Positions 6,238 to 15,357 are shown, numbered from the stretch's first letter. The stretch: 42,543 nucleotides of DNA from an uncultured Prevotella sp. (GCA_900550035.1 URQS01000027.1:1-42543); one strand, 5' to 3'. Notes: generated by a model from the letters alone, not told the origin. A program made the numbers and translations.

Positions 6238-7824
6238 TTACTTTTTATACTGACCTGCTACGTCGGCCATTGTCTGTTCGAGAACGGCTGTGAGCGAGTC
6301 GTCAATCTTACCACTTGCCAGAGCGTCGATGACGTCGGCGTGCTGTGAGCGAATCTTGTCGAGGAATGTCTCCTGACACTCGCGCACCTTCTCTACGGGC
6401 ACGTCGTGCATCAGGCCATGAGTTCCACAATAGATTATGGCTACCTGCTCGCCTACGGGCATCGGACTGTACTGCGGCTGGATGAGCAGCTGGTTGTTCT
6501 TGCGTCCGCGGTCGATAGTCATGGCTGTCACGGCATCCATGTCGCTTGAGAACTTGGAGAATGCCTCAAGCTCACGATACTGAGCCATGTCAATCTTCAG
6601 CGTACCAGCCACCTTCTTCATACTCTTGATCTGTGCCGAACCACCTACACGCGAAACGGAAATACCTACGTTGACGGCAGGACGGAAGCCCTGGTTGAAG
6701 AGGTCGCTCTCAAGATAAATCTGTCCGTCGGTGATTGAAATCACGTTGGTAGGAATGTAGGCAGAAACGTCGCCAGCCTGTGTCTCGATGATAGGCAGGG
6801 CTGTGAGCGAACCGCCTCCCTTGACGTGACCCTTCATGCACTCAGGCAGGTCGTTCATCTGCTCGGCTACCTCCTGCTGGTCGTTGATACGTGCTGCACG
6901 CTCCAACAGACGTGAGTGGAGATAGAACACGTCGCCAGGATAAGCCTCACGTCCTGAAGGACGACGCAGAATCAACGACACCTCACGGTAGGCAACGGCC
7001 TGCTTTGAGAGGTCGTCGTAGACAACGAGTGCCGAGTAACCACGGTCGCGGAAGTACTCGCCGATAGCGGCTCCTGCGAACGGTGCATAATACTGCATGG
7101 CAGCCGGGTCAGCAGCTGTAGCCGCTACAATGATTGTGTAGGGCATGGCGCCGTGCTGCTTGAGGTTCTCGACAAGAGCGGCAACGGTAGAAGCCTTCTG
7201 GCCGATGGCTACATAGATACAGTATACGGGCTTACCAGCCTCGTAGAAACTCTTCTGATTGATGATTGTGTCGACAGCGATGGCAGTCTTACCTGTCTGA
7301 CGGTCGCCGATGATAAGCTCACGCTGTCCACGTCCGATAGGAATCATTGAGTCGACCGACTTCAAGCCTGTCTGCAACGGTTCCTTCACGGGCTGGCGGT
7401 AGATAACGCCCGGAGCCTTGCGGTCGAGCGGCATCTCGAAAGCACCTGTCATGTCAATCTCGCCCTTGCCGTCGATGGCCTGTCCGAGCGGGTTGATGAC
7501 ACGTCCGAGCATATTGTCGTTGACGCGGATAGAAGCGATGCGCTTGGTGCGCTTGACAACCATGCCCTCCTTGATGCCCTCGGTAGAACCGAGAAGCACA
7601 CAACCTACGTTGTCCTCCTCAAGGTTCATCACGATAGCCATAGTGCCATTCTCGAACTCGAGAAGCTCGTTGGCCTCGGCGTTGCGGAGTCCGTAGATAC
7701 GGGCCACACCGTCGCTCACCTCGAGCACCATGCCCACCTCGTCGAACTGCTGGCTGTTGTTGATGCCCTGCAGCTGTTCGAGAAGCACTTGCGACACTTC
7801 GCTTGGTTTTATTTTATCTGACAT
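6238..7824 (-). CDS. atpA: F1 ATP synthase subunit alpha
   Basis: The protein is 528 residues. The Walker A is GDRQTGKT near residue 170, and later motifs include LVVYDDLSKQAVAYREVSLILRR split by the Walker B strand, the ATP-synthase alpha/beta signature PAVNVGISVSR near 380, and a helical C-terminal domain. Alpha subunits carry the non-catalytic nucleotide sites in the F1 head. It lies between atpH (22-bp gap) and atpG in the second half of the operon. Length and motifs are normal. Confidence 0.98.
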   Translation of the reverse strand: MSDKIKPSEVSQVLLEQLQGINNSQQFDEVGMVLEVSDGVARIYGLRNAEANELLEFENGTMAIVMNLEEDNVGCVLLGSTEGIKEGMVVKRTKRIASIRVNDNMLGRVINPLGQAIDGKGEIDMTGAFEMPLDRKAPGVIYRQPVKEPLQTGLKSVDSMIPIGRGQRELIIGDRQTGKTAIAVDTIINQKSFYEAGKPVYCIYVAIGQKASTVAALVENLKQHGAMPYTIIVAATAADPAAMQYYAPFAGAAIGEYFRDRGYSALVVYDDLSKQAVAYREVSLILRRPSGREAYPGDVFYLHSRLLERAARINDQQEVAEQMNDLPECMKGHVKGGGSLTALPIIETQAGDVSAYIPTNVISITDGQIYLESDLFNQGFRPAVNVGISVSRVGGSAQIKSMKKVAGTLKIDMAQYRELEAFSKFSSDMDAVTAMTIDRGRKNNQLLIQPQYSPMPVGEQVAIIYCGTHGLMHDVPVEKVRECQETFLDKIRSQHADVIDALASGKIDDSLTAVLEQTMADVAGQYKK

Positions 7825-7846
7825 ATACTTCTAAGAAAAAGTTTAA

Positions 7847-8380
7847 TTAATTTAGCTGCGACAAAATGGTGTTGAGCTGCTTGCGCACGCTGGCATCCAT
7901 GCGATAGGTGTCGTACTCAAGCACGAATCCACCTATTATATTAGGATTCACCTCGGTCTGGAACTCAACTGTGCCATTTGTCCTTCCCTCAACCAACTGT
8001 CTCATCTTCTTCTCCGTGGCGGAGTCGATGGTGCAGGCAGTCGTTAGTTTAGCACTGATTAGATTGTTATGCTTTCTGTACAGAGTAACAAACGAGTTGG
8101 CGATGAATTGCATGATACTCTCACGGTCTTCTTTGAGCACAAGGGCGACGAAACGCTTGGTCAAGTCGCACGTTCCACCGGCAGCCGCCGTGAGGAGCAG
8201 ACTCTCCTTCTGCTTCTTCGAGAGCATGGGATTATCTATCGTAACCCTCAGCGCGGGTGTAGTGGAGTAGCAATGGGCAAGGGTCTGCATGTCGGCATAC
8301 ACCTTGTCGGCCTCCTTAGCCTCTATGCCCGCCTTGAGCAAGGCGCGTGCATATCTGACCGATATTAATCCTAAATCCAT
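7847..8380 (-). CDS. atpH: F1 ATP synthase subunit delta (OSCP)
   Basis: The 177-residue protein starts with the delta-family helix (ISVRYARALLKAG) and ends in the beta-sandwich/helix region (TEVNPNIIGGFVLEYDTYRMDASVRKQL), where IGGFVL and D.S.R.QL are characteristic. It joins the top of F1 to the peripheral stalk formed by subunit b. The gene is 9 bp downstream of atpF. Sequence conservation in this family is low, but the gene order makes the call firm. Confidence 0.96.
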   Translation of the reverse strand: MDLGLISVRYARALLKAGIEAKEADKVYADMQTLAHCYSTTPALRVTIDNPMLSKKQKESLLLTAAAGGTCDLTKRFVALVLKEDRESIMQFIANSFVTLYRKHNNLISAKLTTACTIDSATEKKMRQLVEGRTNGTVEFQTEVNPNIIGGFVLEYDTYRMDASVRKQLNTILSQLN

Positions 8381-8389
8381 AGCTTATAC

Positions 8390-8914
8390 TTATTTATTAT
8401 TGGCTGTAACTTCATCAAGCATCTGGTTAATATAATCCATCTGTGCCTTATCAGTGCCGAGTTTCTGGCGCAAGACCTTCTCCGAAATCTCAACACTCAA
8501 CGCGGCCACCTGCTGGCGAATCTCGCTGATTGCAGCCTGTTTCTGGCTTTCAATCTCTGCCTTGGCATCATTAATGATGCGGGCGCTCTCCTCGCGAGCT
8601 TTCTCCTGAGCCTGTGCCACGATAGCCTCACGGGTAGAAGCTGCCTCCTTGAGTATTACGGCTTGCTTCGCCCGTGCTTCCTGAAGCAGCGCGTCGCTCT
8701 CCTGCTTGATGTTCTCAAGCTGGGCAGCGGCCTTCTGCGCCTTGGACAGGCTCTCGTCGATGTACTTCTTGCGCTTGTCGACCATTCCGATTATAGACGG
8801 GAAGCCGTACTTGGCGACCACGAAGAACACCACAAGGAATGCAAGAAGCATCCAGAAGAGGATTCCAAGGTCAGGAGTCAATATTGATGGCAATGTACTA
8901 AAATCCATTTGCAA
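8390..8914 (-). CDS. atpF: F0 ATP synthase subunit b
   Basis: The 174-residue protein has one N-terminal membrane helix (DLGILFWMLLAFLVVFFVVA, about residues 15-34). The rest is a long charged amphipathic helix rich in Ala, Glu, Lys and Gln (KAAAQLENIKQESDALLQEA), which dimerises as the peripheral stator stalk. KYGFPSI and VDKRKKYIDESL after the membrane helix are typical. It lies 45 bp after atpE and 9 bp before atpH. Confidence 0.97.
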   Translation of the reverse strand: MQMDFSTLPSILTPDLGILFWMLLAFLVVFFVVAKYGFPSIIGMVDKRKKYIDESLSKAQKAAAQLENIKQESDALLQEARAKQAVILKEAASTREAIVAQAQEKAREESARIINDAKAEIESQKQAAISEIRQQVAALSVEISEKVLRQKLGTDKAQMDYINQMLDEVTANNK

Positions 8915-8959
8915 TATTTTACTAACTCTTTGTTGCTATTACATAAGAGCCTTAGGTCC

Positions 8960-9202
8960 TTACTTGATAAGGAAGGCGCAGGCTACGATAGCAAACAATG
9001 CACAACCCTCAACGAATGCTGAGGTAAGAATCATGTTGGTCTGAATCTTGCCTGAAGCCTCGGGCTGACGTGCAATAGCGTCCATTGCGCTGCCGCCAAT
9101 CTTGCCAATACCCAAACCTGCGCCAATTACTGCAATACCTGCTCCGAGACCGCAGCCCAGCTGTGCCAGACCTTCAGCAGCCAAAAGTGATGAAATAATC
9201 AT
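8960..9202 (-). CDS. atpE: F0 ATP synthase subunit c
   Basis: The 80-residue hairpin has a Gly/Ala-rich first helix (GLGAGIAVIGAGLGIGKIGG) and a conserved polar loop (AIARQPEA). The second helix carries the ion-binding glutamate in SAFVEGCALFAIV (Glu near residue 65). It forms the rotating c-ring. The first helix lacks the Gln and the second lacks the Glu-Ser/Thr pair found in sodium-binding rings, so proton coupling is more likely, as an inference. Its position between atpB and atpF is standard. Confidence 0.97.
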   Translation of the reverse strand: MIISSLLAAEGLAQLGCGLGAGIAVIGAGLGIGKIGGSAMDAIARQPEASGKIQTNMILTSAFVEGCALFAIVACAFLIK

Positions 9203-9253
9203 AGTTGTTTAATTTTTTTTAAGTTGTTATTTTTTTTATTGTTTATTCTGTTG

Positions 9254-10312
9254 TTAAGCCTCTGCCTCCTCTTCCTTCTGGGCAAGTCCGATGAACACGG
9301 CGCTCAGCAAGGTGAAGACATAAGCCTGGATGAATGCCACGAGCACTTCGAGGCAGTTCATGAAGAGCATCATTATGGCACTTACGAGGTTCAATCCAAT
9401 GCCATAGCCCACGCCCATCGACCATCCGAGGAAGATGACGCAAGTGAAGCTCAGGATGATTGCGTGGCCTGCCATCATGTTGGCAAAGAGACGAACCATG
9501 AGAGCGAATGGTTTGGTGAACACACCGAAGAACTCGATGACTGGCATCAACGGCACCGGATAGGCCTTGAGGAATACCGGCACGTGGGGCCAGAAGATAT
9601 CTTTCCAGTACTCCTTGTTGCCGAAGAGGTTGATGGCAATCATGGTGCAGACGGCGAGGAAGAACGTCACGTTGATGTTGCCCGTAACGTTGGCGCCACC
9701 TGGGAATATCGGAAGCAGACCGAGAATGTTAGTCGTGAAGATGAAGAAGAACACCGTGAGCAAATAAGGAGCGAAGGGCTTGAAGTGCTTCTCGCCGATA
9801 GACGCCTTTATCACGTCGTCATAAATAGTCATGACAAACATCTCCATCAGTCCGACAAATCCGCCAGGAGCCTCACTTCTCTCGTCCTTGCCCTTATACC
9901 AGCGAGCGCAAGAGAGGAACACGGCTATCATAACGAACACTACTATCCATATCTGAGCCACGGTCTTGGTGATGCTGAGGTCGAGCGGGCGCACCTTTGA
10001 GCCATCGGGCATGTTCTCGTAAATCTTGCCGTGATGCTCCTCGTCGAAGAAATAGTTCTTCGGCAAGCTGTGTTCTGTGCAGAACGACCATTCGCCGGTG
10101 TTGGAACTTCTTACGATTATCGGCAGCGGAATGCTCAGGCTCTTGCCCTCGTAGGAGGCTATGTGCCACTCGTAGGAGTCGGACAGGTGCTCAAGCACCG
10201 TTGTTGGGATGTCGAGCGACTTGCCCTCTTCCTTGTTGGCTTCTCCCGCAAAGGCGAAGGCTGGCATCAGAGCCAATACCAAGAGAAGTAATAATGACCT
10301 TAACTGTTTCAT
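9254..10312 (-). CDS. atpB: F0 ATP synthase subunit a, with signal peptide and extended N-terminus
   Basis: The protein is 352 residues, about 80-100 longer than E. coli subunit a. Residues 1-22 look like a cleavable signal peptide (LLLLLVLALMPAFAFA). A polar segment of roughly 100 residues follows before the first core helix (IWIVVFVMIAVFLSC). The core has the usual helices, with the essential arginine in MVRLFANMMAGH and the C-terminal AFIQAYVFTLLSAVFIG. It provides the half-channels for ion flow at the c-ring. The long N-terminus with a signal peptide is common in Bacteroidetes; its role is not known to me. It lies 6 bp after the atpI-like gene. Confidence 0.96.
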   Translation of the reverse strand: MKQLRSLLLLLVLALMPAFAFAGEANKEEGKSLDIPTTVLEHLSDSYEWHIASYEGKSLSIPLPIIVRSSNTGEWSFCTEHSLPKNYFFDEEHHGKIYENMPDGSKVRPLDLSITKTVAQIWIVVFVMIAVFLSCARWYKGKDERSEAPGGFVGLMEMFVMTIYDDVIKASIGEKHFKPFAPYLLTVFFFIFTTNILGLLPIFPGGANVTGNINVTFFLAVCTMIAINLFGNKEYWKDIFWPHVPVFLKAYPVPLMPVIEFFGVFTKPFALMVRLFANMMAGHAIILSFTCVIFLGWSMGVGYGIGLNLVSAIMMLFMNCLEVLVAFIQAYVFTLLSAVFIGLAQKEEEAEA

Positions 10313-10318
10313 TATCGT

Positions 10319-10747
10319 TTATTTTTTTTCATTGTCACACTCAGTGTGCGAGTTGTTCACACGCGAGAAGAAGGCTGAATGGTGGACTATCACCCATAGG
10401 TAGAAGACCATGAACACCAGACAGTATTCCATCATCGCATCGCGACCAACAGCTATGTAGCAGCCCACGAGAGTGAAGAGAGCCAACAGCATACGGAAGC
10501 CTGACACGGCCGAGAAGAATGTGGGAAGCATTTTTTGATTGGCTTCAGCTATTCTTTTCCATAAATATATGTCGGCAAGCTCCACCACAAGGGCAAAGAC
10601 CACACTCACAACAAGAGGCGCGACAAGTCCGTCAACATGAGCGAACATGTGCAGGGAGAGAACTGCCAACGCGAGCACCACCACTGCCACAAGGGTCTGC
10701 ATGGTGTAGCGCAGGCTGTATTTTGCTATCTCTGTATTTTTCAACAT
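10319..10747 (-). CDS. AtpI-like four-helix membrane protein of the atp operon
   Basis: The 142-residue protein has four hydrophobic segments (LVAVVVLALAVLSLHMF, LVAPLVVSVVFALVVELADIYLW, FRMLLALFTLVGCYIAV, CLVFMVFYLWVIVHHSAFF). A charged C-terminus ends in CDNEKK. Its place between atpC and atpB corresponds to the small membrane protein of Bacteroidetes atp operons, which resembles AtpI, an assembly helper for the c-ring. Sequence similarity to proteobacterial AtpI is not evident by eye, so the name rests on position, size and topology. It lies 15 bp after atpC and 6 bp before atpB. Confidence 0.8.
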   Translation of the reverse strand: MLKNTEIAKYSLRYTMQTLVAVVVLALAVLSLHMFAHVDGLVAPLVVSVVFALVVELADIYLWKRIAEANQKMLPTFFSAVSGFRMLLALFTLVGCYIAVGRDAMMEYCLVFMVFYLWVIVHHSAFFSRVNNSHTECDNEKK

Positions 10748-10762
10748 GTCAACCGGGTTTCA

Positions 10763-11005
10763 TTAAAGTTCGACACAAACATTGACGTTGTTTTTTTGCA
10801 CTTCAACGAAACCGCCCATTGTCTTAACCTCATGCTCGCCCTCTGAGTCAAAAAAAGCAATGCGCCCGCTGTCGAGGGTGGAGATGATAGGAGCGTGGCC
10901 GGTGAGTATCTCAAACTCGCCGCTTGCGCCAGGCACCACCACACGGTCGGCCTGGCCTACGAACTCCACTTTCTCGGGAGAGACGATTCTTAAATTCAAA
11001 CTCAT
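10763..11005 (-). CDS. atpC: F1 ATP synthase subunit epsilon (short form)
   Basis: The 80-residue protein corresponds to the N-terminal beta-sandwich domain of epsilon: LRIVSPEKVEFVGQADRVVV, GEFEILTGHAPIIS, then the GGFVEVQKNNVNVCVE strand. The C-terminal helical domain that in E. coli inhibits ATP hydrolysis is missing, as is usual in Bacteroidetes. This subunit connects gamma to the c-ring. It follows atpD after 30 bp. Confidence 0.95.
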   Translation of the reverse strand: MSLNLRIVSPEKVEFVGQADRVVVPGASGEFEILTGHAPIISTLDSGRIAFFDSEGEHEVKTMGGFVEVQKNNVNVCVEL

Positions 11006-11035
11006 AGTCTTACAAGTATTAAATGTGTAAGCGGA

Positions 11036-12562
11036 TTATCCCTTGGCAGCCTCAAGCAGCTTCTTGCCCTTGGCGATGGCATCCTCGATGGTGCCAACGT
11101 TGAGGAATGCCTGCTCTGGCAGGTCGTCCACCTCGCCGTCGAGAATCATGTTGAAGCCCTTGATGGTGTCCTCGATGGAAACCATCACACCCTTAACGCC
11201 TGTGAACTGTTCTGCCACGGCGAACGGCTGTGAGAGGAAACGCTGCACACGACGTGCACGGTTCACAGTCAGCTTGTCCTCGTCTGAGAGCTCATCCATA
11301 CCAAGGATGGCGATGATGTCCTGAAGTTCCTTATAGCGCTGGAGAATCTGCTTGACGCGCTGTGCACACTCGTAGTGCTCCTTACCCACAATCAGCGGGT
11401 CGAGAATACGTGAGGTTGAGCCCAGCGGGTCAACGGCAGGATAGATACCAAGCTCGGTAATCTTACGCGAAAGCTCGGTAGTTGCGTCGAGGTGGGTAAA
11501 GGTTGTAGCCGGAGCAGGGTCGGTCAAGTCGTCGGCAGGCACATATACAGCCTGTACTGATGTGATAGAACCCTTCTTGGTAGAGGTAATACGCTCCTGC
11601 ATCTGTCCCATCTCACTTGCCAGTGTAGGCTGATAACCTACGGCTGAAGGCATACGGCCGAGAAGAGCCGAAACCTCCGAACCGGCCTGGGTGAAACGGA
11701 AGATATTATCAATAAAGAACATGATGTCGGTAGCCTCACCGTCCTTACCTCCGTGGTCGCGGAACTCCTCGGCTACGGTCAGACCAGACAATGCTACAGA
11801 AGCACGTGCTCCCGGCGGCTCATTCATCTGTCCGTAGACAAGTGTTGCCTGACTCTTCTTAAGCTCCTCAGTGTCTACAAGCGAGAGGTCCCACTTGCCT
11901 TCCTCCATTGCCTTCTTGAACTTCTCGCCGTAGCGGATAACGCCAGACTCAAGCATATCGCGGATAAGGTCGTTACCCTCACGAGTACGCTCGCCGACTC
12001 CGGCAAATACCGAGTAGCCGTTGTGTCCCTTGGCAATGTTGTTGATAAGCTCCATGATGAGCACGGTCTTGCCTACACCGGCACCGCCGAACAGACCAAT
12101 CTTACCACCCTTCATGTAAGGCTCCAATAGGTCAATTACCTTGATACCAGTTGCGAGCATTTCCTTGTGAGTGGAAAGGTCCTCAAACTTAGGAGCCTCA
12201 CGATGGATAGGATAAGCGCCCTCCATATTGAGCGTGCTCATACCATCGATAGGCTGACCGATGACATTCATCATACGGCCCTTAATCTGTTCACCTGCTG
12301 GCATCATGATAGCGTTGCCGGTAGGAACAACCTCCAGGCCACGCTGCAATCCGTCAGTATTGTCCATTGCGACGCAGCGAACGGTGTCTTCACCAATATG
12401 CTGCTGCACCTCAATGATAAGCTCCTGTCCGTTAGGACGCTTCAGCTTCAGAGCTTCATGGATTTTAGGCAACACCTCTTCAGGGTTCTTGCCGGCTGTA
12501 CCGAAGTAAACGTCGATAACCGGACCGATAATCTGCGAGATGCGCCCGTTGATTTGTGACAT
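11036..12562 (-). CDS. atpD: F1 ATP synthase subunit beta
   Basis: The 508-residue protein carries Walker A GGAGVGKTVL near residue 160, the catalytic GVGERTREGND segment, the Walker B strand IMFFIDNIFRFTQAG, the VPADDLTDPAPATTF motif and the alpha/beta signature PAVDPLGSTSR. It holds the catalytic sites of the synthase. As in other Bacteroidales, atpD and atpC lead the operon instead of ending it. A promoter at 12595-12623 lies about 33 bp before the start. Confidence 0.98.
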   Translation of the reverse strand: MSQINGRISQIIGPVIDVYFGTAGKNPEEVLPKIHEALKLKRPNGQELIIEVQQHIGEDTVRCVAMDNTDGLQRGLEVVPTGNAIMMPAGEQIKGRMMNVIGQPIDGMSTLNMEGAYPIHREAPKFEDLSTHKEMLATGIKVIDLLEPYMKGGKIGLFGGAGVGKTVLIMELINNIAKGHNGYSVFAGVGERTREGNDLIRDMLESGVIRYGEKFKKAMEEGKWDLSLVDTEELKKSQATLVYGQMNEPPGARASVALSGLTVAEEFRDHGGKDGEATDIMFFIDNIFRFTQAGSEVSALLGRMPSAVGYQPTLASEMGQMQERITSTKKGSITSVQAVYVPADDLTDPAPATTFTHLDATTELSRKITELGIYPAVDPLGSTSRILDPLIVGKEHYECAQRVKQILQRYKELQDIIAILGMDELSDEDKLTVNRARRVQRFLSQPFAVAEQFTGVKGVMVSIEDTIKGFNMILDGEVDDLPEQAFLNVGTIEDAIAKGKKLLEAAKG

Positions 12563-12594
12563 AGTATATTTGATTTTGATTTTAAATTCTGATG

Positions 12595-12623
12595 CAAATA
12601 TAACAACTATATTTTATACGAAA
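12595..12623 (-). promoter_or_regulatory. Promoter of the atp operon
   Basis: TATATTTG (12595-12602, minus strand) with TTTC 17 bp upstream (12620-12623) fits the Bacteroidetes promoter pattern, in the spacer between pfkA and atpD. Confidence 0.7.
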
Positions 12624-12691
12624 GAATATTTAATCTTTATTGTACTTTTTCTTTCCAAATATGCCATTTTTGTAGTGTAAATCGACCACTT

Positions 12692-13669
12692 TTAGATGCT
12701 CAGTTCGTCGAGCACCTTGATGAGCTTGCGGTCGAACGGCTTGTCACTACGAATGGCTTCGCTCAGGGGTACGTACACTATCTCGTTGTTGCGCACACCA
12801 ATCATCACGTTGCGCTGGCCCTGCAGTATTGCCTCGATGGCTCCTACACCAGTACGGGAAGCAAGGATACGGTCGTGAGCGCTTGGACGTCCGCCACGCT
12901 GCAAGTGTCCGAGAATAGACACACGTACATCGTACTGCGGGAACTCGTTCTTCACACGCTCGGCATAATACATGGCACCACACTTCGGGCTTTCCGAAAC
13001 GATTACGATGCAACTCTTCTTCGACTTGCGGATGCCACGCTCCATGAAGCGTGCCAACTGGTCAACATCGGTAGAGTCTTCAGGAATAATGGCTGCCTCG
13101 GCACCACTTGCAATGGCAGAGTTCTGTGCAAGGAAACCAGCATCACGTCCCATCACCTCAATAAAGAAAATACGCTCATGGCTCTGGGCTGTGTCGCGGA
13201 TGCGGTCAACACATTCTACGATGGTATTCATGGTAGTGTCGTAACCAATGGTTGAATCTGTACCATAGAGGTCGTTGTCGATAGTGCCCGGCAAGCCGAT
13301 GCAGCAGATGTCATATTTTTTTGCAAACTCCATAGCACCAGTCAACGAACCGTTACCACCGATAACAACCAAAGCATCAATACCATGAGCCTTAATCTGC
13401 TCATAAGCCTTCTCCTTGCCCTCATCGGTAGTAAATTCCTTGCAACGTGCTGTCTTAAGGATAGTACCACCCGACATAATTATACCACTAACGTTTTCGG
13501 TTGTGAAATCCTCAATATCGCCATTTATAAGACCATCGTAACCACGATAGATACCTTTTATATTAAATCCATTGCATATACCCGCACGAGTCACGGCACG
13601 AATTGCAGCATTCATTCCCGGGGCATCGCCACCGGAAGTCAAGATTCCAATTGTCTGAATTTTAGCCAT
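12692..13669 (-). CDS. pfkA: 6-phosphofructokinase (ATP-type) with Asn in the GGDGS motif
   Basis: The 325-residue protein has the PfkA motifs: GILTSGGDAPGMNAAIRAV (residues 7-25), SGGTILKTARCKEF, the catalytic GTIDNDLYGTDSTIGYDT region, EVMGRDAGFLA, EAAIIPE and ILGHLQRGG. The enzyme phosphorylates fructose 6-phosphate in glycolysis. The Mg-ATP loop reads GGNGS (residues 104-108), where the family normally has GGDGS; the following Gly favours ATP over pyrophosphate. The Asn is certain from the codon AAC at 13352-13354, but its effect is unknown. The gene is 106 bp downstream of the antiporter gene on the same strand. No clear promoter was found in that gap. Confidence 0.95.
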   Translation of the reverse strand: MAKIQTIGILTSGGDAPGMNAAIRAVTRAGICNGFNIKGIYRGYDGLINGDIEDFTTENVSGIIMSGGTILKTARCKEFTTDEGKEKAYEQIKAHGIDALVVIGGNGSLTGAMEFAKKYDICCIGLPGTIDNDLYGTDSTIGYDTTMNTIVECVDRIRDTAQSHERIFFIEVMGRDAGFLAQNSAIASGAEAAIIPEDSTDVDQLARFMERGIRKSKKSCIVIVSESPKCGAMYYAERVKNEFPQYDVRVSILGHLQRGGRPSAHDRILASRTGVGAIEAILQGQRNVMIGVRNNEIVYVPLSEAIRSDKPFDRKLIKVLDELSI

Positions 13670-13775
13670 ACGATTTTTTGTATTTAAGATTATTAAATTT
13701 TTCGTTAAAGTATTAGGGTGTTTTTATGGGGTGTTAATAGGGTATTTATATAAGAGCATTTATAATGTAAGGGCA

Positions 13776-15149
13776 TTATACCAGCAGCCACAAGCAACCC
13801 ATACCTGCTATAGACGCAACGAGCGAAACCCAACCCACATTGACGAAGTACCAATTGAGCTTTATGCGTTCCATCTTCATCAGGGCAAGTCCGCTCATAG
13901 ATCCTATACACAGAATGTTGCCTCCCATAGCAGTCGCATATGCTACAATCTTCCAATAGGCTCCATTCTGTCCATAAAGCGCAAGATTACTACCCGTTTC
14001 GGCAACGTCGTGCAACGAAACCATAGACATAAGTGTTGCGAAATTGTCCAATACGCTACCTATAATCTGAGTGGCAAAACCCACTACCAGCATATTGTCG
14101 GCAATACTGCCCATAAAGGCATCCACTCTGTTCAGGAATCCCGTCTCGCGTACCACTCCAAGCGCAAGCATAATGCCCAGTACGAACAGTATCATCTGAA
14201 TTACGCCATATTGTAGCACTCGCGGCACACGACGCTGTATCATCTGGTCGGCATTCATCAGCTTGCGATTCATCAGTTCGTTGACAATCCACAATACCGA
14301 CAGTACGCACATCGCACCAAGGAACGGACTAAGCTTAGTAATGTTATGGAATGTAGGAATAAACCACAATCCGCCAATCCCGACAAACAACATCAAGGCT
14401 CTCTGCCACAGGTTAAGATTGGTATCATCGCCACGATAAGGCATCGTAATCCACTCGGTCTCAATACGTCGTGGCAAACCACGTTGCAGCCAAAGTATTG
14501 GGAAGAGCCATGCTATAAGACACGGCAGAGCCATCGTCAAAGAATAGTTGGTAGCTGTTACTGCGCCAATATTCCAAAGCACGAGCCCCGTAGGGTCGCC
14601 TATAACCGTAAGTGCGCCACCACAATTTGCCGACAAAACAATGGCACATCCGAAGATGACACGCTGCCTCTGTCTGCTCACAATGGCATGCATAATGGTA
14701 AGCATCATAACAGTCGCCGTAAGGTTGTCGAGGTTTGCCGAAATCAAGAATGTAATTGCCGACAAGATCCAAAGCATCCTCTTGCCGCTACGCGTACGCA
14801 GCATCTGTGAGATAAAGTCGAAGCATCCGTTGTTCTGCAATATCTCCACTATCGTCATAGTAGAAAGCAAGAAGAGAACAATCTCAGACGCTCTGCCCAC
14901 ATATTTCAAGAAAAGATTCTGGAAAATATACTGCTTTACGGCAGCCGACGAAGCCGATGCGCCATCCAAGAACGAAGCGTAGTCCTTGGCGTGCTGTCCC
15001 ATAACAAAATCCGATCCATAACAAATGTAAAGTATCCAGCCAAGCGTTCCTACAAAGATGGCAACCGCAGCTTTGTTTACATTGGTAAATTTCTCTGTCG
15101 CTATCAAGAAATAGCCAATTAGTATTATTGTTATGATGACAAGAGTCAT
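13776..15149 (-). CDS. nhaD: NhaD-type Na+/H+ antiporter (ArsB/NhaD superfamily)
   Basis: The 457-residue protein has about 11-12 hydrophobic segments. NhaD hallmarks are the ISANLDNLTATVMMLTI segment near residues 130-146, the SANCGGALTVIGDPTGLVLW re-entrant region near 172-191, and in the second half QIIGSVLDNFATLMSMVSL with its second Asp-Asn pair, followed by TAMGGNILCIGSMSG. In NhaD the two Asp-containing helices bind sodium for exchange against protons across the cytoplasmic membrane. Other IT-superfamily anion transporters share the fold, but the NLDNLT motif favours NhaD. It has its own promoter at 15175-15205. Confidence 0.88.
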   Translation of the reverse strand: MTLVIITIILIGYFLIATEKFTNVNKAAVAIFVGTLGWILYICYGSDFVMGQHAKDYASFLDGASASSAAVKQYIFQNLFLKYVGRASEIVLFLLSTMTIVEILQNNGCFDFISQMLRTRSGKRMLWILSAITFLISANLDNLTATVMMLTIMHAIVSRQRQRVIFGCAIVLSANCGGALTVIGDPTGLVLWNIGAVTATNYSLTMALPCLIAWLFPILWLQRGLPRRIETEWITMPYRGDDTNLNLWQRALMLFVGIGGLWFIPTFHNITKLSPFLGAMCVLSVLWIVNELMNRKLMNADQMIQRRVPRVLQYGVIQMILFVLGIMLALGVVRETGFLNRVDAFMGSIADNMLVVGFATQIIGSVLDNFATLMSMVSLHDVAETGSNLALYGQNGAYWKIVAYATAMGGNILCIGSMSGLALMKMERIKLNWYFVNVGWVSLVASIAGMGCLWLLV

Positions 15150-15174
15150 AAGCTGTATTTAGATTTATCGATTG

Positions 15175-15205
15175 CAAAGGTACAAAAATATCTGAACTGC
15201 ACAAG
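15175..15205 (-). promoter_or_regulatory. Promoter of the NhaD antiporter gene
   Basis: TACCTTTG (15175-15182, minus strand) with CTTG 19 bp upstream (15202-15205), about 26 bp from the start codon. Confidence 0.75.
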
Positions 15206-15317
15206 TTTTAATTCTAAAAAATAAAAATAGTTAACAGAGATTTGATTCAAATGCAATAAGCCTCTATCTTTTAATAAAATATAGGTCATATTTTTATTCT
15301 TAATATAAAAAAATAAG

Positions 15318-15325
15318 TACCTTTG
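15318..15325 (+). promoter_or_regulatory. Promoter -7 element of the Nudix hydrolase gene
   Basis: TACCTTTG matches the Bacteroidetes -7 consensus 32 bp before the ATG at 15358. A T-rich stretch (15291-15295) sits where the -33 element is expected. Confidence 0.65.
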
Positions 15326-15357
15326 TATTTAAAATATAACCTTTTTAAAACATTACT

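Noticed and set aside
8960..9202. Sodium-coupled ATP synthase
   Set aside because: The c subunit lacks the Gln in helix 1 and the Glu-Ser/Thr pair in helix 2 needed for sodium binding.
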